Assembly (NCBI GenBank): GCA_019915135.1
Contig: JAHLMK010000002.1
Location: 744,001 to 808,000 of the forward strand
DNA length: 64,000 bases
Source of the DNA: Strobilurus pachycystidiatus
Taxonomy: Eukaryota > Basidiomycota > Agaricomycetes > Agaricales > Physalacriaceae
Direction of reading: 5' to 3'
Shown here: piece by piece, positions 26,164-42,540 of the stretch
How the letters are laid out: each line of letters begins with the position of its first letter
How positions within the stretch are numbered: the first letter of the stretch is position 1
Translations under genes and position numbers: made by a program
The notes under the pieces: model-generated
Database searches by the model: none
What the model was told of the DNA's origin: nothing
The model's input: the letters and a program-made list of their open reading frames with translations, nothing else

Positions 26164-28402
26164 ATAGAGGCCAATAGGAAGAAAGATATAAGGAAAACAG
26201 ATTGGGTGGTTTGCTGAGTGGGGAGTGTAATGTAGTGGGGAATACGGAAGATTCAGCAGAGCATAGAATACACATTAGTGGGGGTGGTAGAGTTGGTTTC
26301 AAAAATGGCAGTAATCGGGGTGGAGTTGTCGGAGGAGAGGCGGGAGACGGCGGAGGGGCGGGTCTGGCGGTTCGGGTGGGGGTATCGAATTTCTCGTGGG
26401 TCGCACATTGCGGGCGGTTCGGGTCGCGGATGTCCTGTCGCTGCTGGACTAGGACGATCCGGGGGCAAAGCCTCGTCGACGAGCGATAAGACTTTGGGGC
26501 TGAGGACTGTGAGGAAGACTGGTCAAGAGGTGCGAGGCGAGGTGCAGAGCGGCTATATGTGCGACGGTGGGAGGACAAGTGAATCAGAACCAGCGCTATG
26601 TACCGCCACGCCTGACTGCATTAGCTAATCTGACCAAGGAGTCATATACTGCCTTGACTCGGACCCCACGCAATACACTCAACTGCTTCTTGGTATTTTT
26701 TGCTACATTCGGCCGATGGCAACTGCTTCATATCACAGCTATCTGCTCGTATTTTTCTGCATTTTGGGACGTGCTACATACCATTCTTACAAGATGAACA
26801 AACCTCTCCTTGGACCGGAGCTCGGCCATTCTGGAGTGGCCATCGGAATGAGTCACCCGGACCACGAGGTCTGACTTGTTTGCATCCAAACAGACGCCAC
26901 TGCTCATTGTCATCCGGTGGTTGCAATCTTGCATATCTAGGCGTCAGATTGACGAGCCTAATGCGCGTCCGAGGCCGCATTTATGTGGGACATGTGTAGT
27001 TATCATCGTCAATGACTGAAGACTAACGCGCAAGTTACGACTGCCGCCTGAGCTCAGCCCTGCCCAGATCCGGCGACGCTCGTTCCTAAACTGCGTTTCC
27101 ATGACTTCAGTTCTGCGCATTGCAGTGGTCCACCTCGACATCTATTCATTTCGTCGGGACTCGGGAGTCGGGGGCAGTGATATGTCTTGACTCACTCCAT
27201 CACAGATCAATGTTCGATTCCCACAACATATCGCGCCATCAAAAATATCGGACCTCTTTGGGAACCAAGTTAGCAGGAGTCAGTAGCAGTATCATGGATG
27301 GGCTACTTAGTGGCCTACATCCGAATGGGCTTGCAGTCAAAACATAAGGAGGTGCTCCTATACAGACTGTTCTTGTAGTACCATGTAAACGATACCACCG
27401 TAAATGCCACATGTATCGGTCGTGTCCGCCGCGAGGAACGTGTCCCTCGCCGATTGTCGCCATGCCGAGCCTCTGCCCTTTTATGTGTACCCAATCTGCT
27501 CCCTGCTTCCCCGTGTAGTGTATACAATAGTGTACATCTACAGACTGTACTGTAGTCAATCCCAGGTGTGCGTTTACATCAGGTAGTCGTATACGTATTA
27601 GTACTACAATACATACCTCAGGCCGTTGCCAAGATGCACTTCTCTTCCACCTGCATTGCAGCGTGTTCTCGAGGCCATCTGTCCAAGTCCCATACACCGT
27701 TTCCACCCATCCCACAGTCAGATGTATCCCGTGCAGTGCTCCCATTCATGTTTCCATCCTGAGGACCATCCGTCCATCGCGTGAGGCGCGTCTATCCCGT
27801 ATACTCGACACACTCTGAAATTGCGCATCGTGCATGCCCATCTTGCAGCACGTCCGGGCGCCATCGCATCCCGTGTTCAGCCTTGATATCCTATCTGTGT
27901 GGCATCACAGCTAAGAATCATTTGGGTCCTTACTGGATCATACTGGAGTTCATCCCTACTTAACAGCAAAGTGCAATGCTATGGAGAGGCCCCACGAAAC
28001 TTTCTACTGGTCCCAGGCTGGATACGAGTAGGTTGGCAAGGCGACTCGTAACTCGGGAGCTTATCGATCACTGATCAGCGCCAGCGCTTGGCACTTCTTA
28101 TTTCCACGTGTCGGCTTTCGTCTCAAGTACTGTATCTTCTGTTTTCCTCACGCTACCGAGACCAGACTTTCCGCTTCCTGCTCTATCCATTTGACTTGAA
28201 ATGTAGACGTCTAGCTCGGAGTGTTCAGAATGCAACTAGGTTCTGCATTCCCAACTCTTTGACCCCTGTTTTGCCCCCACATCGATCGACTTGTGGTGGT
28301 GTAGGGTAATGATTGGCGCGGCGCGCTCCGCTCTGCCCTTCCTGTCACAAGGTTCAAATCTGTTACAAACTCTCGTCCTGCTTGTCGTTCACTATCCTCA
28401 TC
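26164..28402. other. 2.2-kb intergenic region between a cyclin gene and a lysozyme-like gene
   Basis: No open frame in this stretch has a recognisable domain or a convincing intron-exon pattern. The longest, a 168-codon frame at 27239-27745 on the minus strand, looks like chance. The two flanking genes start outwards, so both promoters lie here. I see no clear repeat or mobile element. Confidence 0.5.
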
Positions 28403-29804
28403 ATGCGCTTTGCTTTCGTTCTCCTCGCCGTTCTTTCTTCGTCGCTCCTTACCGCAGCCCACAATTCTCATGATGCGTCGTTAGCCGTCAGGCGCGGCCG
28501 GCATTCGCGTAGTAACCACCTCATTCCAAAGTCTTCTTCCAAGGGGCGACGCTGCCCAGACCGTACCAACAAGGTCAGCATCCTCGTTCCAGTCCCGAAT
28601 CACTTTTGACGATGTTGTTTTTGTTAGTATTCAGCGCCATCTTCGACCTCTCCATCGTCCACGGCCGCATCAGCCTCAGCTTCCCCGGTGGTCGCCGCTG
28701 CGAGCAGTAAAGCGAGCAGCAAGAGCGCGAGCAGCAAAGACTCGAGCAGCAAAGACTCGAGCACCAAGGACGCTAGCACCAAGGAGACGAGCATCAAGGA
28801 GACGAGCATCAAGGAGGATACGAGCACCAAGGACACGAGCACCAAGAACACGAGCAGCAGTAAAGGCAGCAGCTCGGGTCTCTTCAAGGGCTCTAGCAAT
28901 TGTGGCAGCTCTGGGGCCACGCAGAAGATCACAGCTACCTCTGGGCCCATGGGATCGATCGACTTCTTGAATTGCGGGATAGACGCTGATGGTTGGGCAC
29001 CACCAGATATCTACCTGAACGAGTTGCACTACGCCGAGCTTGGTGACGCTATCAATGTCGACGGAAGTCCTTTCAAAGCTTGTGCTGCTTATGTGGACAC
29101 TTTCTATAAGTACGGTGAGTCCCAGCTCCAATTTATGTCCAACAAAGTAGTCAATTACTGATTGTCCGTAGGTGATCAGTACGGTATCCCGCCTATCATG
29201 ATGGCGTCGTTCGCTCTACAAGAGGAAAGAGAATTTCATCCACGACGCAGATCTAGGACTAACCTAGCCTTTTCTAATAGTCCTCTTGTAACCCGGCAAC
29301 AACTGGGGGCGGAGGTGAAGCCGGATTGATGCAGTTGACCAAGGACAAATGCTACGACGCCCCAGGCGGAGACTGCTATGAAACTGTTCGTCATTCACAG
29401 CGCCGTCCTCACCATCTTGACAACTGAGATGTCCTATGTACAGGACTTCAATATCATGCGGGCAACCCAGTACTTCTCCAAGATGGTGAAAGACAATGGC
29501 GGCTCTGTCCTGGCTCCCATCGGGCAGTATAACGGCTGGAGCAAAGGACTGACTATCGTATGTTGGGCAGTTCTTTCCCTCAGACTTGGAGACTCACATA
29601 TCTCAAGGCGGAAGCTACGGCCGCTCGTTGGAGCGCTTGCTGCAGGTGTCAGAACAACCTTGACTAGTACGTTCTCACGTCGTCACTCGTGGTAAAATAG
29701 ACTAATCATTGTTCAGTCTCCATCAATTCCTCAACGGGTGGATGCAGAACAAAGACGCCTATTCCGCCGGTCTTGGGAAGTACTTCAACCTCGATGTCTG
29801 TTAA
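28403..29804 (+). CDS. Secreted lysozyme-like (SLT/GH23-type) enzyme with Lys/Ser/Thr-rich linker
   Basis: A signal peptide (MRFAFVLLAVLSSSLLTAAH) starts at 28403. It is followed by a basic segment and a low-complexity linker of about 60 residues built from KDSS, KDTS and KETS units (about 28690-28870). The C-terminal domain reads GSIDFLNCGID, YGIPPIMMASFALQE, then SSCNPATTGGGGEAGLMQL. That is the pattern of soluble lytic transglycosylase-like folds: a catalytic Glu in LQES, then GLMQ. It ends LGKYFNLDVC. Introns are proposed near 28573-28629, 29115-29172, 29223-29280, 29383-29442, 29559-29608 and 29667-29716. It is probably secreted. A role against bacterial peptidoglycan follows from the fold and is not shown by the sequence; chitin or another glycan cannot be excluded. 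Confidence 0.8.
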
Positions 29805-29947
29805 AGGGTGCCACCGACTCGATGTATTACTCCTACATACCCTATACCGTCAGAAGAATGCTATCATCTACTTAGCTTAGCAATTATCTTGTTACCCATC
29901 GATTTGTGATGATTTTGATCGGCAGACCGGGTTATTCTTAACTTACT

Positions 29948-32375
29948 ATGAGCGACGCCGAGACAACTGTGTCTGGACAATCTTCGCCTGTCCCTTCTGC
30001 CTCGACCCCGGCGTCTTCGGTGCCCTCGCCGCAGATTTCTGCCCTGAAGCTCAGCGACGAGGATATCTCCGATGCGGACAGGGCTCGTGCGGCCGAGCTG
30101 AAAGCGCAGGCCAACAAAGCATTCACAAGTCGGTCCCAGTCCTTTGCCTTGCGCTGCCCAGCCTCATCGTATTTCTCCCTGGATCAAAAGCCCACGACTT
30201 TCATGGCGCGGCGAACCTGTACGGCGACGCCATCGAGAAGAATCCACGCGATGCGACTCTGTGGTGCAATCGCGCGTACGCCCGGATGAAGCTAGAGGAA
30301 TTCGGTTATGCGCTCGCCGATGCCTGTGAGTCTTGCGTGGCTTTCCTTTCTCAACGCATTTAATCTCCCTTTTCTTCTACAGCCGAGGCAATCAAGGTCG
30401 ATCCAAAATACGCCAAAGCTTATTACAGGTATGCATTGAAACCTGGCAAGATGACGCGCTGGCCAACGGAATCTCCACCCCAGGCGGGCTACGTGCTATC
30501 TCCAGATCCTCAAACCGCAATCTGCCGTCGCCGACTTCAAGAGAGTTCTCGCTTTAGAGCCCAAAAATGACCTCGTCCGCAGTCAAATGACCGCCACGCA
30601 AAAACTCATCCGACGGATCGAGTTTGAGAAGGTGCGCCTCGAATAGTATCCTCTTGTTGAGGGTCGTTATCGACGTTCGCGTTACAGGCCATCGAAGTGG
30701 AGGGCGAGAAGGATCCAGTTGAGCGGTGTAACGAGATCATTGCAGAGGGTGCGTTCGTCCTGGATATATATTCTGGTTGACCATGAAGTTCACGCCACAC
30801 GTAGGTGGTTGCGATGTCGATGCATCTTATAACGGTCCTAAACTGACATTGAATGACGGAAAGTATGGCATCACGAAAGAATTCGTCGACGACATGATTG
30901 AGTGGTTCAAGGATGGCAAAATGCTACCTAAACGATACGTATGGGAGATAGTCCTTGGAGCGTACAACCATTTCAATCGGGAGGAGAGTCTAGTTGAAGT
31001 CGACCTCGAGGACGGCGTCACATGCGATGTCATTGGCGATGTTCACGGTAAGGTCTTGCGTGTATGTCTCGACCACGCTGACAATCTTCCCGTCCACTAG
31101 GCCAATTCTATGATATGCTGCACTTGTATGAAATGACAGGGAAACCGTCAGAGAAGCATTACCTCCTCATGAACGGAGATCTCGTCGACCGAGGCTCTTG
31201 GTCCATCGAGGTGATCTTGACTGCGTTCGCGTACAAGTGTAAGCATGTACTGCTCTGGCGGTCGATCCATGGGCTCATGCTCGCTGCAGGGCTATACCCC
31301 AAGTACATGTACATCAACCGCGGCAACCACGAAGCAAAGGATATGAACCGAACGTACGGCTTCGAGGGTGAGGCCAAAAGCAAGCATGGCGAGCAATCAT
31401 ACAAGGTAGCGACCTCTAGGATGATAAGCGGCTTCGTTACTCAGACCCTCTTCTAGTTGTTTGCTCACGTTTTCACTGCATGTGAGACACTAGTCATCTG
31501 TCGTTGTACCAAACTAATTCGGTTTAGTACCACTCGCTACATTAATTAGCGCCACCAAGCCACCTGCCTCCAAGGGCAAGGCCATACTCTCACCTCAGGG
31601 TCTGAAGCGGTATTTTGTTGTCCACGGAGGCTTGTTCAGCAAAGACGGCGTGACGCTGGATGACATTCGGAAGATTGACCGTATTGGTAGACAGCCGGGC
31701 CAAGAGGGATTAATGTGTGAGTATCTCCATCTGTGTGCCGTGTCTATGTTAATCTTTGTCTGCAGGTGAAGTAAGAACAACCATCGGAGTCATCCTTCCG
31801 TTTTTAATAACTGTTTCATGTAGCTGTTATGGACTGATCCTCAACTCGCTCCGGGTCGGGGACCAAGTAAAAGGGTACGAACTATAAGGATATCGAGAAC
31901 GTGATTGACCGAATCCTCTCTCTAGGGTGTTGGTATCGCATTTGGGCCAGATGTCACGAAGAGCTGGTGTACTCTGAATGGCGTTAGCGGCATCATTCGG
32001 AGCCACGAAGTTCGACAAGGTAACAGCATCGCATCTTACTGCGCTGAGAAGGGAGTTCTGACCGACACATCCAGATGGATATGAGATCGAACATGATGGA
32101 CTATGCACGACGGTGATTGAACCTTAGGTTGATATTCATGTTCAGGACTGATGTGTGCTAGGTCTTTTCGGCTCCGAACTACGTCGACCAGGCGGGGAAC
32201 AAGGGTGCCTTTGTGAGCTGCCAGTCGATTGTTCCGTGTGCTCGCATTTGACTCGTTCTAGATCCGCATTGACTCTACAGGAACTCAGGAATACTTCCAG
32301 TTCGATGCTAGCCCACATCCGGCCATGAAGCCCATGGCGTATGTGCAGGGCGGCCTCGGTAGCTTGATGATGTGA
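29948..32375 (+). CDS. PPT1: Serine/threonine protein phosphatase 5 (PPT1/PP5), TPR-containing
   Basis: Hsp90-linked phosphatase. The N-terminal half has three TPR repeats ([13 protein letters not shown]..., [38 protein letters not shown]) that bind Hsp90 in this family. The catalytic domain has the metal-binding motifs GDVHGQFYD, GDLVDRG, RGNHE and VVHGGL, then SHEVRQDGYE and [13 protein letters not shown]. It ends GGLGSLMM at 32375. The usual GDFVDRG has Leu in place of Phe. About ten short introns are needed; that at about 31239-31291 joins YKW to [14 protein letters not shown]. It converges with the ISWI gene, 133 bp away. Confidence 0.92.
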
Positions 32376-32508
32376 TAGGACATGTATAATGTACAGTTTC
32401 GCTGCTCAGCGCTCAATCACAGCTGGCGTGAGTAATCTACAGTAAAAATAACATCGGTTCATAAATACACCACCAAGGAATAAGAAACCCAAGTAAGTAC
32501 AACCACTC

Positions 32509-36859
<4,351 letters not shown>

Positions 36860-36951
36860 CGGGAGACAGTGACAACAGCCAGGTGGTGGTCGAAGCTGAA
36901 GCGTGGGTTGGCGTGAGAGACTTTGGTGATCGGATTTTGCCTTGGACCTCC
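36860..36951. promoter_or_regulatory. Minimal divergent promoter, ISWI / U2SURP
   Basis: Only 92 bp separate the proposed start codons of two oppositely directed genes. If the starts are right, both promoters and 5' UTRs must overlap this stretch or the first exons. No TATA box is visible. If the ISWI start is instead 36782, the gap is 169 bp. Confidence 0.5.
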
Positions 36952-39628
36952 ATGGACAAAACCAAGTCTCGCCTCGCCGCCGCCAGCCTGGCCGGATTCT
37001 TCGACAACGACGACGACGAGCAGCCTGCGTTTCCAGTGCGGCCCATATCATGCATTCATCTCTGATTCTCAGTCATAACCATACAACAGCCAAAGACTGT
37101 CGACGATGCCAAAATGAACCACTATACAGCGGGCGTGGTCAGGAAGTCGCGGCGCGAGAAAGAGCAAGAAGCTGCCGAGGCAAAGAAGCGCGAGGAGGAG
37201 ACAGAGGCGGCCAAAGCATACGCGGAATTCATCGACGCATTCGAGGGCGATGGACGAAAACCGGGATCTACCTTCGTCAAGGCAGGAACATCCGCTCATG
37301 CCGGCCCAAGCTCGTCGGCGTCATCTAGTGGCGCTAGGGAACTCATGAGACGGGTGCGTTTACCCAGCTTTGTGGCGTTGCATGCATACTTATGTCCATG
37401 TTAGTCACCCTCTCCGTCCATGCCGTCCGTTAGACCTAAAGGGAAAAGAGCCATGGACTCATTCTTAGAGGAAATAAAACGGTGCGCGTCCATCTTTACG
37501 CTGAAGCACGCTGGACTCATAGCATCTTTTCAACAGCGAACAGGCAGTCCGCGAGGCCAGATACTCTCGACAAGGTCAGTCTTCGCGCCTCCGCACCTGC
37601 ATGTGTCTTATTAATCCGTCTCCAGCTAAAGGACCCGGAACATCTGTAACAGCACTAGCTGGTGGGACTTCATTCCGTATCACAATGCTACATACTCAAC
37701 CATCCAGCTTACGATGGACAAAGTGGGAGTAGAGACCGTGGAGATGCCCAGGTAGCTTAGCTTGTGCCCGAACCGCGGCACAAAGTCTTCTCAGTTCTGA
37801 CGCACTCACAGACATCCAACGTCTTCGTCGCGAACCTGCCGACTCATGTAACCGAACAGAGTTTGGGCATGTTCTTCGCAAGAATGGGTCCCGTTGGATC
37901 GGTCGGTGGTCCGTCTGACCTTGTACCTATAAGCTTACACACTCAAGGTCAAAATAATGTGGCCTCGCTCAGATGGAACAGTTGGACCTGGAGCAGATAT
38001 GGCCGCCTCCAGGCGCGTGAAGAATACAGGTCTTAGCGGGTTTGTCTCCTTCATGCGTCGTGAGGACGCCGAAGACGCGCTTCGTGAATTGGATGGCTTT
38101 GAATGGGGAGGCACTGTCTTGCGTGTTGGATGGAGCAAGGCAGTACCAGTTGCGGCGCGCCCGATGTATGGTGAGTATCTCTTCATTCTCGTTCTTGACA
38201 GCACTCAAGCAGTGTCCACGTGAAGTATCAAACCTCCCAAAGACCAAAACTCGGGGACGATCACGAGATAGAACCAATTACAATAAGTCCAGGAGTCCGT
38301 CCTGGAGTAGAAGCCGGTCCAGGTCACCAAAACGACAACGACGCGACTACTCTCGCAGTCGATCTTATTCGCGTTCCCGAAGCCCAGATCTGGATCCCAC
38401 AAACGACGCTGGATTAGTGACCGATGGTTTCATTCGGGCGGTAGCAGCACAAGTGAAGGCTCAAGATGAAGGTTATGAAGCCAACCTGAAGGAGCGAGAA
38501 AAGAACAATCCAAAATATGGCTTCCTGCAACCTGATGTAAGTTGTTCTTCCTCAGGCCTCAGTGCCCGGGTCTCTCTAATGCAAACCCCAGCATCGTCGG
38601 CATCATGTGTACCGCAAATGGCTACGAGACAAACGAGCGGCGACTCCAGAGTTCGATGACGAGGTATGACTGCAATTGTGTCTGGCATTGACTCATCTCA
38701 CTGTTCTTGCAAGGGCTACAATTCCGTATATTCGACGGACTCTGCGGAGGAGTCCGAACGTGAACACGGCTCAAAAACGATCCTCGGAAAATATGCTCGG
38801 AAACGTTTTGAAGCTATGCTGCGGGCTCTCTCTGGTAAGAGAGGCGACGTCGCAAGATGTATGGTTTTCAGTCTTGAGCACGCAGAGGCAGCTCATGAGG
38901 TATGTGTATCACTCGCTACCGCTGATCTCACGCTAATCGTTGTATAGGTAGCGGATATCATCATCTCATCTCTCCTAGTCGATGCTACGCCAGTACCTCG
39001 CAAGGTCGCGAGGTTGCACCTCATCTGTGACATCCTGCACAATTCTGCATCATCAGTACCCAGTGCATGGAAGTTCCGGCAGGAGTTTCAATCTCGACTC
39101 GGGATTGTGTTTGACCATCTTGCGAACATCTACCATTCCTTCCCGGGAAGGATAACAGCGGAAACTTTCAAGAAACAGATCATCGCCGTCGTTGACATAT
39201 GGGACGATTGGATCGTGTTTCCGGGGGAGTTCCTAGCTGAGCTCCGCTCGCGGCTGGAGGGTAAAAGTGCTATAGCGACGTCGGAGGCTTCCGAAAGGCT
39301 CGAAGAGGTTCCTGTGGCCTCATCTAACAAGTTCAAGACCGTCATCTCCACTAGCGATGTGACCGAATCCAATCAACCAAAGGAGGATGTCATTGATGGT
39401 GTTCCAATCGACGACGTTGATGGCGACCCTTTCAGCGATGGTGATGGTGCTCCCATCGACGATGTTGATGGTCAACCGATGGACGATATCGATGGCGAGG
39501 CAATGATGGAACTTGACGGCGAGCCTATGGATGATGTTGACGGAGAGCCGATGGAAGACGTGAATGGCGAACCACTTGATGGGGAGCCTATAGATGATGT
39601 GGATGGTGCACCCATGGCTGAGAATTGA
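36952..39628 (+). CDS. U2 snRNP-associated SURP protein (U2SURP/SR140)
   Basis: Spliceosomal protein bound to U2 snRNP. From N to C: MDKTKSRLAAASLAGFFDND; basic coiled region VRKSRREKEQEAAEAKKREE; RRM with NVFVANLPTHVTEQSLG and GLSGFVSFMRREDAEDALRE; an RS stretch (SRSRSRSPKRQRRDYSRSRS); SURP domain (FIRAVAAQVKAQDEGYEANL, YRKWLRDKRAATPEFDD); a CID-like helical domain (VADIIISSLLVDATPVPRKV, RLHLICDILHNSA). The C-terminus is an acidic tandem repeat of about ten residues of the form DDVDGxPM, from 39390 to 39620; a related DGxPxDDVDG repeat occurs in animal U2SURP. About ten small introns are required. Confidence 0.9.
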
Positions 39629-39740
39629 AAGATGCTTTCTGATGCTTTCCGGGCCATTTCCACCCACAACAAGGGATTTGATGGCCAGATTTGTAACACA
39701 AATGTACAATTTACATGTCCGTCCTTGCTTATCATATGGT

Positions 39741-40332
39741 TCACTCGTTAAAGAACTCCAGAGGTGTCTCGAGGGTCTGTATGGCATCCCAGGTAGTTGG
39801 CTGGCCATCCGCTTTCTTGTGACCCTCGTCGGTGAACAGGGAATGGTACGTGACATCTTCCACGCCTTTGTTGGGAGGGTCGTGGATTCTTTCCTGAAAT
39901 GTCAAAGATCCGCATCCATCGAGAGCAAGTATCCATACCTGACGTGGATATACCCATCCTCAAGGGCGGGAATGCGCAGCTTGCCCAGAATGATTGTGCC
40001 ATACGAAGTAGGAGCACTGCTAACAAGAACAAGGTCTTCCTACTAAGGGTGATTGGTGGGGTTCTGCACTGGGGCGTTTCCCACATACCTCAAGGTTGAA
40101 CCCAACAAGCTCGTCGTCGGAGAGACCGCTGGCCTTGCGCCACATCTTAGGTTCGTGCAGATCCCAATGGCGGCGCGACTTGAGAATCTCGAACTTGATT
40201 TCGCCTAAGACGATCTTAAACGCTTCGAAGGAGTTCTCCAGAGGTTTGTGGGGCGCATTGAAGTTCAGCGCTTCGCCTGAGGCTGTTGCGATGTCAGTCA
40301 AAGAAGCTGTTCCACGAGTGAAGCATACCCAT
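39741..40332 (-). CDS. Small conserved hypothetical protein (about 148 aa)
   Basis: I propose four exons. The first is only ATGG (40329-40332), followed by an intron with GTATGC donor. The spliced protein begins MASGEALNFNAPHKPLEN, continues SFEAFKIVLGEIKFEILKSR and DDELVGFNLEEDLVLVSS, then GTIILGKLRIPALEDGYIHV, RIHDPPNKGVEDVTYHSLF, and ends AIQTLETPLEFFNE with stop at 39741. It has no signal peptide or membrane helix. The codon pattern, phase-consistent introns and lack of stops support a real gene, but I do not recognise the family. Its stop lies 112 bp from the convergent U2SURP stop. The adjacent duplicated protease block begins 190 bp upstream. Confidence 0.72.
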
Positions 40333-40766
40333 GGTGAGGTGCTGACGATGGGGTATCTAAGGATCGGGATACGTAACACAATGCATATCGATCAATGGCC
40401 CGGCCTTCCGGCCCGAGCAGATCTTGCACAAAACCCACCAGGGCAACTCGTGGATGTCTGTCAAGAAGCATCGCAGGAGCGTCTGGTCCACTTGGCAGAA
40501 ATGTGCGACCTCAAAAATCATAAGGACCTTCTCTATGCACAGACTTCTGTCTAATATTCAACCCGTATCTTCATAGTAACTGGTTTCCGCCACCACATGG
40601 CCGCGCCTTCTTGCCAGTGGATGTGCTCGTGGCATTCCACATGAAACTTCAGTATACATGCAGCTCTCAGCGCTCTCAGTCTATACTAATCTCATGGCGT
40701 CAGGGTTTCATATCTTCGCATCATCCTGCGGCTAACGTTATACCGGCACAAATTGGTTTCCAGCGA

Positions 40767-40774
40767 GATAAATA
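40767..40774 (+). promoter_or_regulatory. TATA-like box of protease A
   Basis: GATAAATA lies 56 bp upstream of the ATG and is kept at the same place in the duplicate gene (47394-47401) despite divergence around it. Confidence 0.45.
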
Positions 40775-40829
40775 CCTTCTTTCGAGCCGCCTACCTCCAC
40801 GTCTTTCCTCCTTTCCCTGGACTGCCAAA

Positions 40830-42376
40830 ATGATACGCCTATCCGCTCTGTGTACGCTGCTCGTTGCCAGTCATCCAATTTGGGCGATCGCTCCGGATCC
40901 ACGACCTCAGACAATCCAGCTGCAGTCCAGGAAAGCATCGTCGCCCTCTTCTCTTCGACGTAGAGCTTTGGGGTCCGCCAACGTTCCCTTGGAGGACTTC
41001 TTCCTAGGGACTGACCTCCAGTAAACATATAAGATAGTTACCATCGATTCCCTGCTCAACTTCCGCTTAGGTGGTACGGCAACATTTCCGTTGGAACACC
41101 GCCACAGGACATCACTGTTCGCCTTTTCCTTGCTGTCTTATTATGTCGACTGAATACGAGAAATGTTTAGGTCGTGTTCGACACTGGTAGTAGCAGTCTA
41201 GAGTTTGCGAGTAAGTAAAGCCAATGTCCTGTTTCATCATCTCACGTTGCCTACAGGTACCCTTTGTGCGGCTTGCTCTAACCAGACTCGATTCGACTCT
41301 ACGCTCAGTTCAACGTTTGTTGATGGAGGCCGTACGAGCACGATCACGTTCGGTACTGGAGTCGGCGTCGACCCCGTGGTGGGAAGTAATTACCAGCTCA
41401 CGTTGAGAAGCGCCGTGGACACGGTGACAGTCGGGGGCCTCACAGCTAAAGGCATAAGCTTATATCTCATTACCAACCAAACGCCAACCTTCGATATCAA
41501 CCCGTTCAGTGGCATCCAGGGTATGTTGCAATACATGCCTGTAGAATGCGACTCTATCTGACATCCTTCGCATAGGCATGAGCGCCCGTGCCTCAGGCTT
41601 TTTCGCGGGTTTGATCAATCAAGGCCTTCCGTGTGCGCTCTCCCGATCTATCATATTTGAGACTTTGTGAATACTGAGACACCTGATAGCTCTGTTCAGC
41701 CTGTTTCTCACCCCCAAAGCAGTGGGAGGTGCTGAGTTGACGATCGGAGGTATCGATGAGTCGAAATTTGAAGGTGGTTTCTACTCCCGTGTCACAACGA
41801 AGATCTTTTCTCATTGGAAGAGACTACTAGGCAACCTCACATATGTCTCAAACTCCGGCGGCTCGGACTGGGAGTTGGTTTCTACCAAACTCTTTGTGAA
41901 CGGAAAAACGAACAGTGTCTTGAGTACTTCGCGCCGGGCGTATTTCGACAGTGGGACCAGTAATATGATCTTTTCGACGAGTACTACAAACGTAAGCCTC
42001 CTTACCCACCAGCAAGATGAACCTAACGACGTTCCCTTTCCACCGACTCGGACAGGCTATCTACGCGCTGATTTCGTCTGATATCAAACCCAATTCCGCG
42101 GAGCGTGGGACGTACGGAATCGCCTGCGATCTCATTCCCTCCTTGCCCGCCGAAATCGCGTTGACATTCACGTCGCAGAGTGGAACGCCGTTCAACCTCA
42201 CCATCCCTTCTTCAGAACTAAGCGTGGGACCTTTCGCGAACAATGCGTCTCTGTGCCAAACATTGATCAACGCGGATGATAGTTTCAACATTGTAGGAGC
42301 CAGCCTGTTCAAACACTTTTACAGTGTTTGGGATATTGGAGGACAAAGAATAGGATTCGCTCCTGCATTATATTAG
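40830..42376 (+). CDS. Secreted A1 (pepsin-like) aspartic protease, copy A
   Basis: A signal peptide (MIRLSALCTLLVASHPIWA) leads to a propeptide with a possible Kex2-type site (LRRRALG). The mature part has WYGNISVGTPPQD, the first catalytic motif VFDTGSSSLEF, and the second YFDSGTSNMIFS. The C-terminal lobe ends NIVGASLFKHFYSVWDIGGQ and FAPALY. The flap reads ITFGTG where most pepsins have Tyr. Seven introns restore the frame, for example GNLTYVSNSGG after the intron ending near 41831. The pair of catalytic Asp residues is intact, so it should be active. It is one of two near-identical genes here. The N-terminal similarity and the shared TATA-like box suggest similar expression. Confidence 0.9.
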
Positions 42377-42540
42377 GTCAGAGTATGTAAATCTATGACT
42401 CATTCTATAACAATCTGTGGCCCACCAAATCAGAAGCGAAATTGCGCACAATTCTACAGACAGTTGCCAGATACTGGCGGCGGAAGGGTTGATACGATAG
42501 GTGCAAAGCGGTATAAGACACAAAGCGAGCCCATAGTCCT

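Noticed and set aside
26278..26628. 116-codon plus-strand open frame upstream of the cyclin gene
   Set aside because: Gly/Arg-rich chance frame in promoter sequence; no homology recognised.
27239..27745. 168-codon minus-strand open frame in the long intergenic region
   Set aside because: Composition looks random, with no domain or intron support.
28624..29131. Leu- and Ala-rich open frames antisense to the lysozyme-like gene
   Set aside because: They arise from the complement of the repetitive Lys/Ser/Thr linker and have no independent support.
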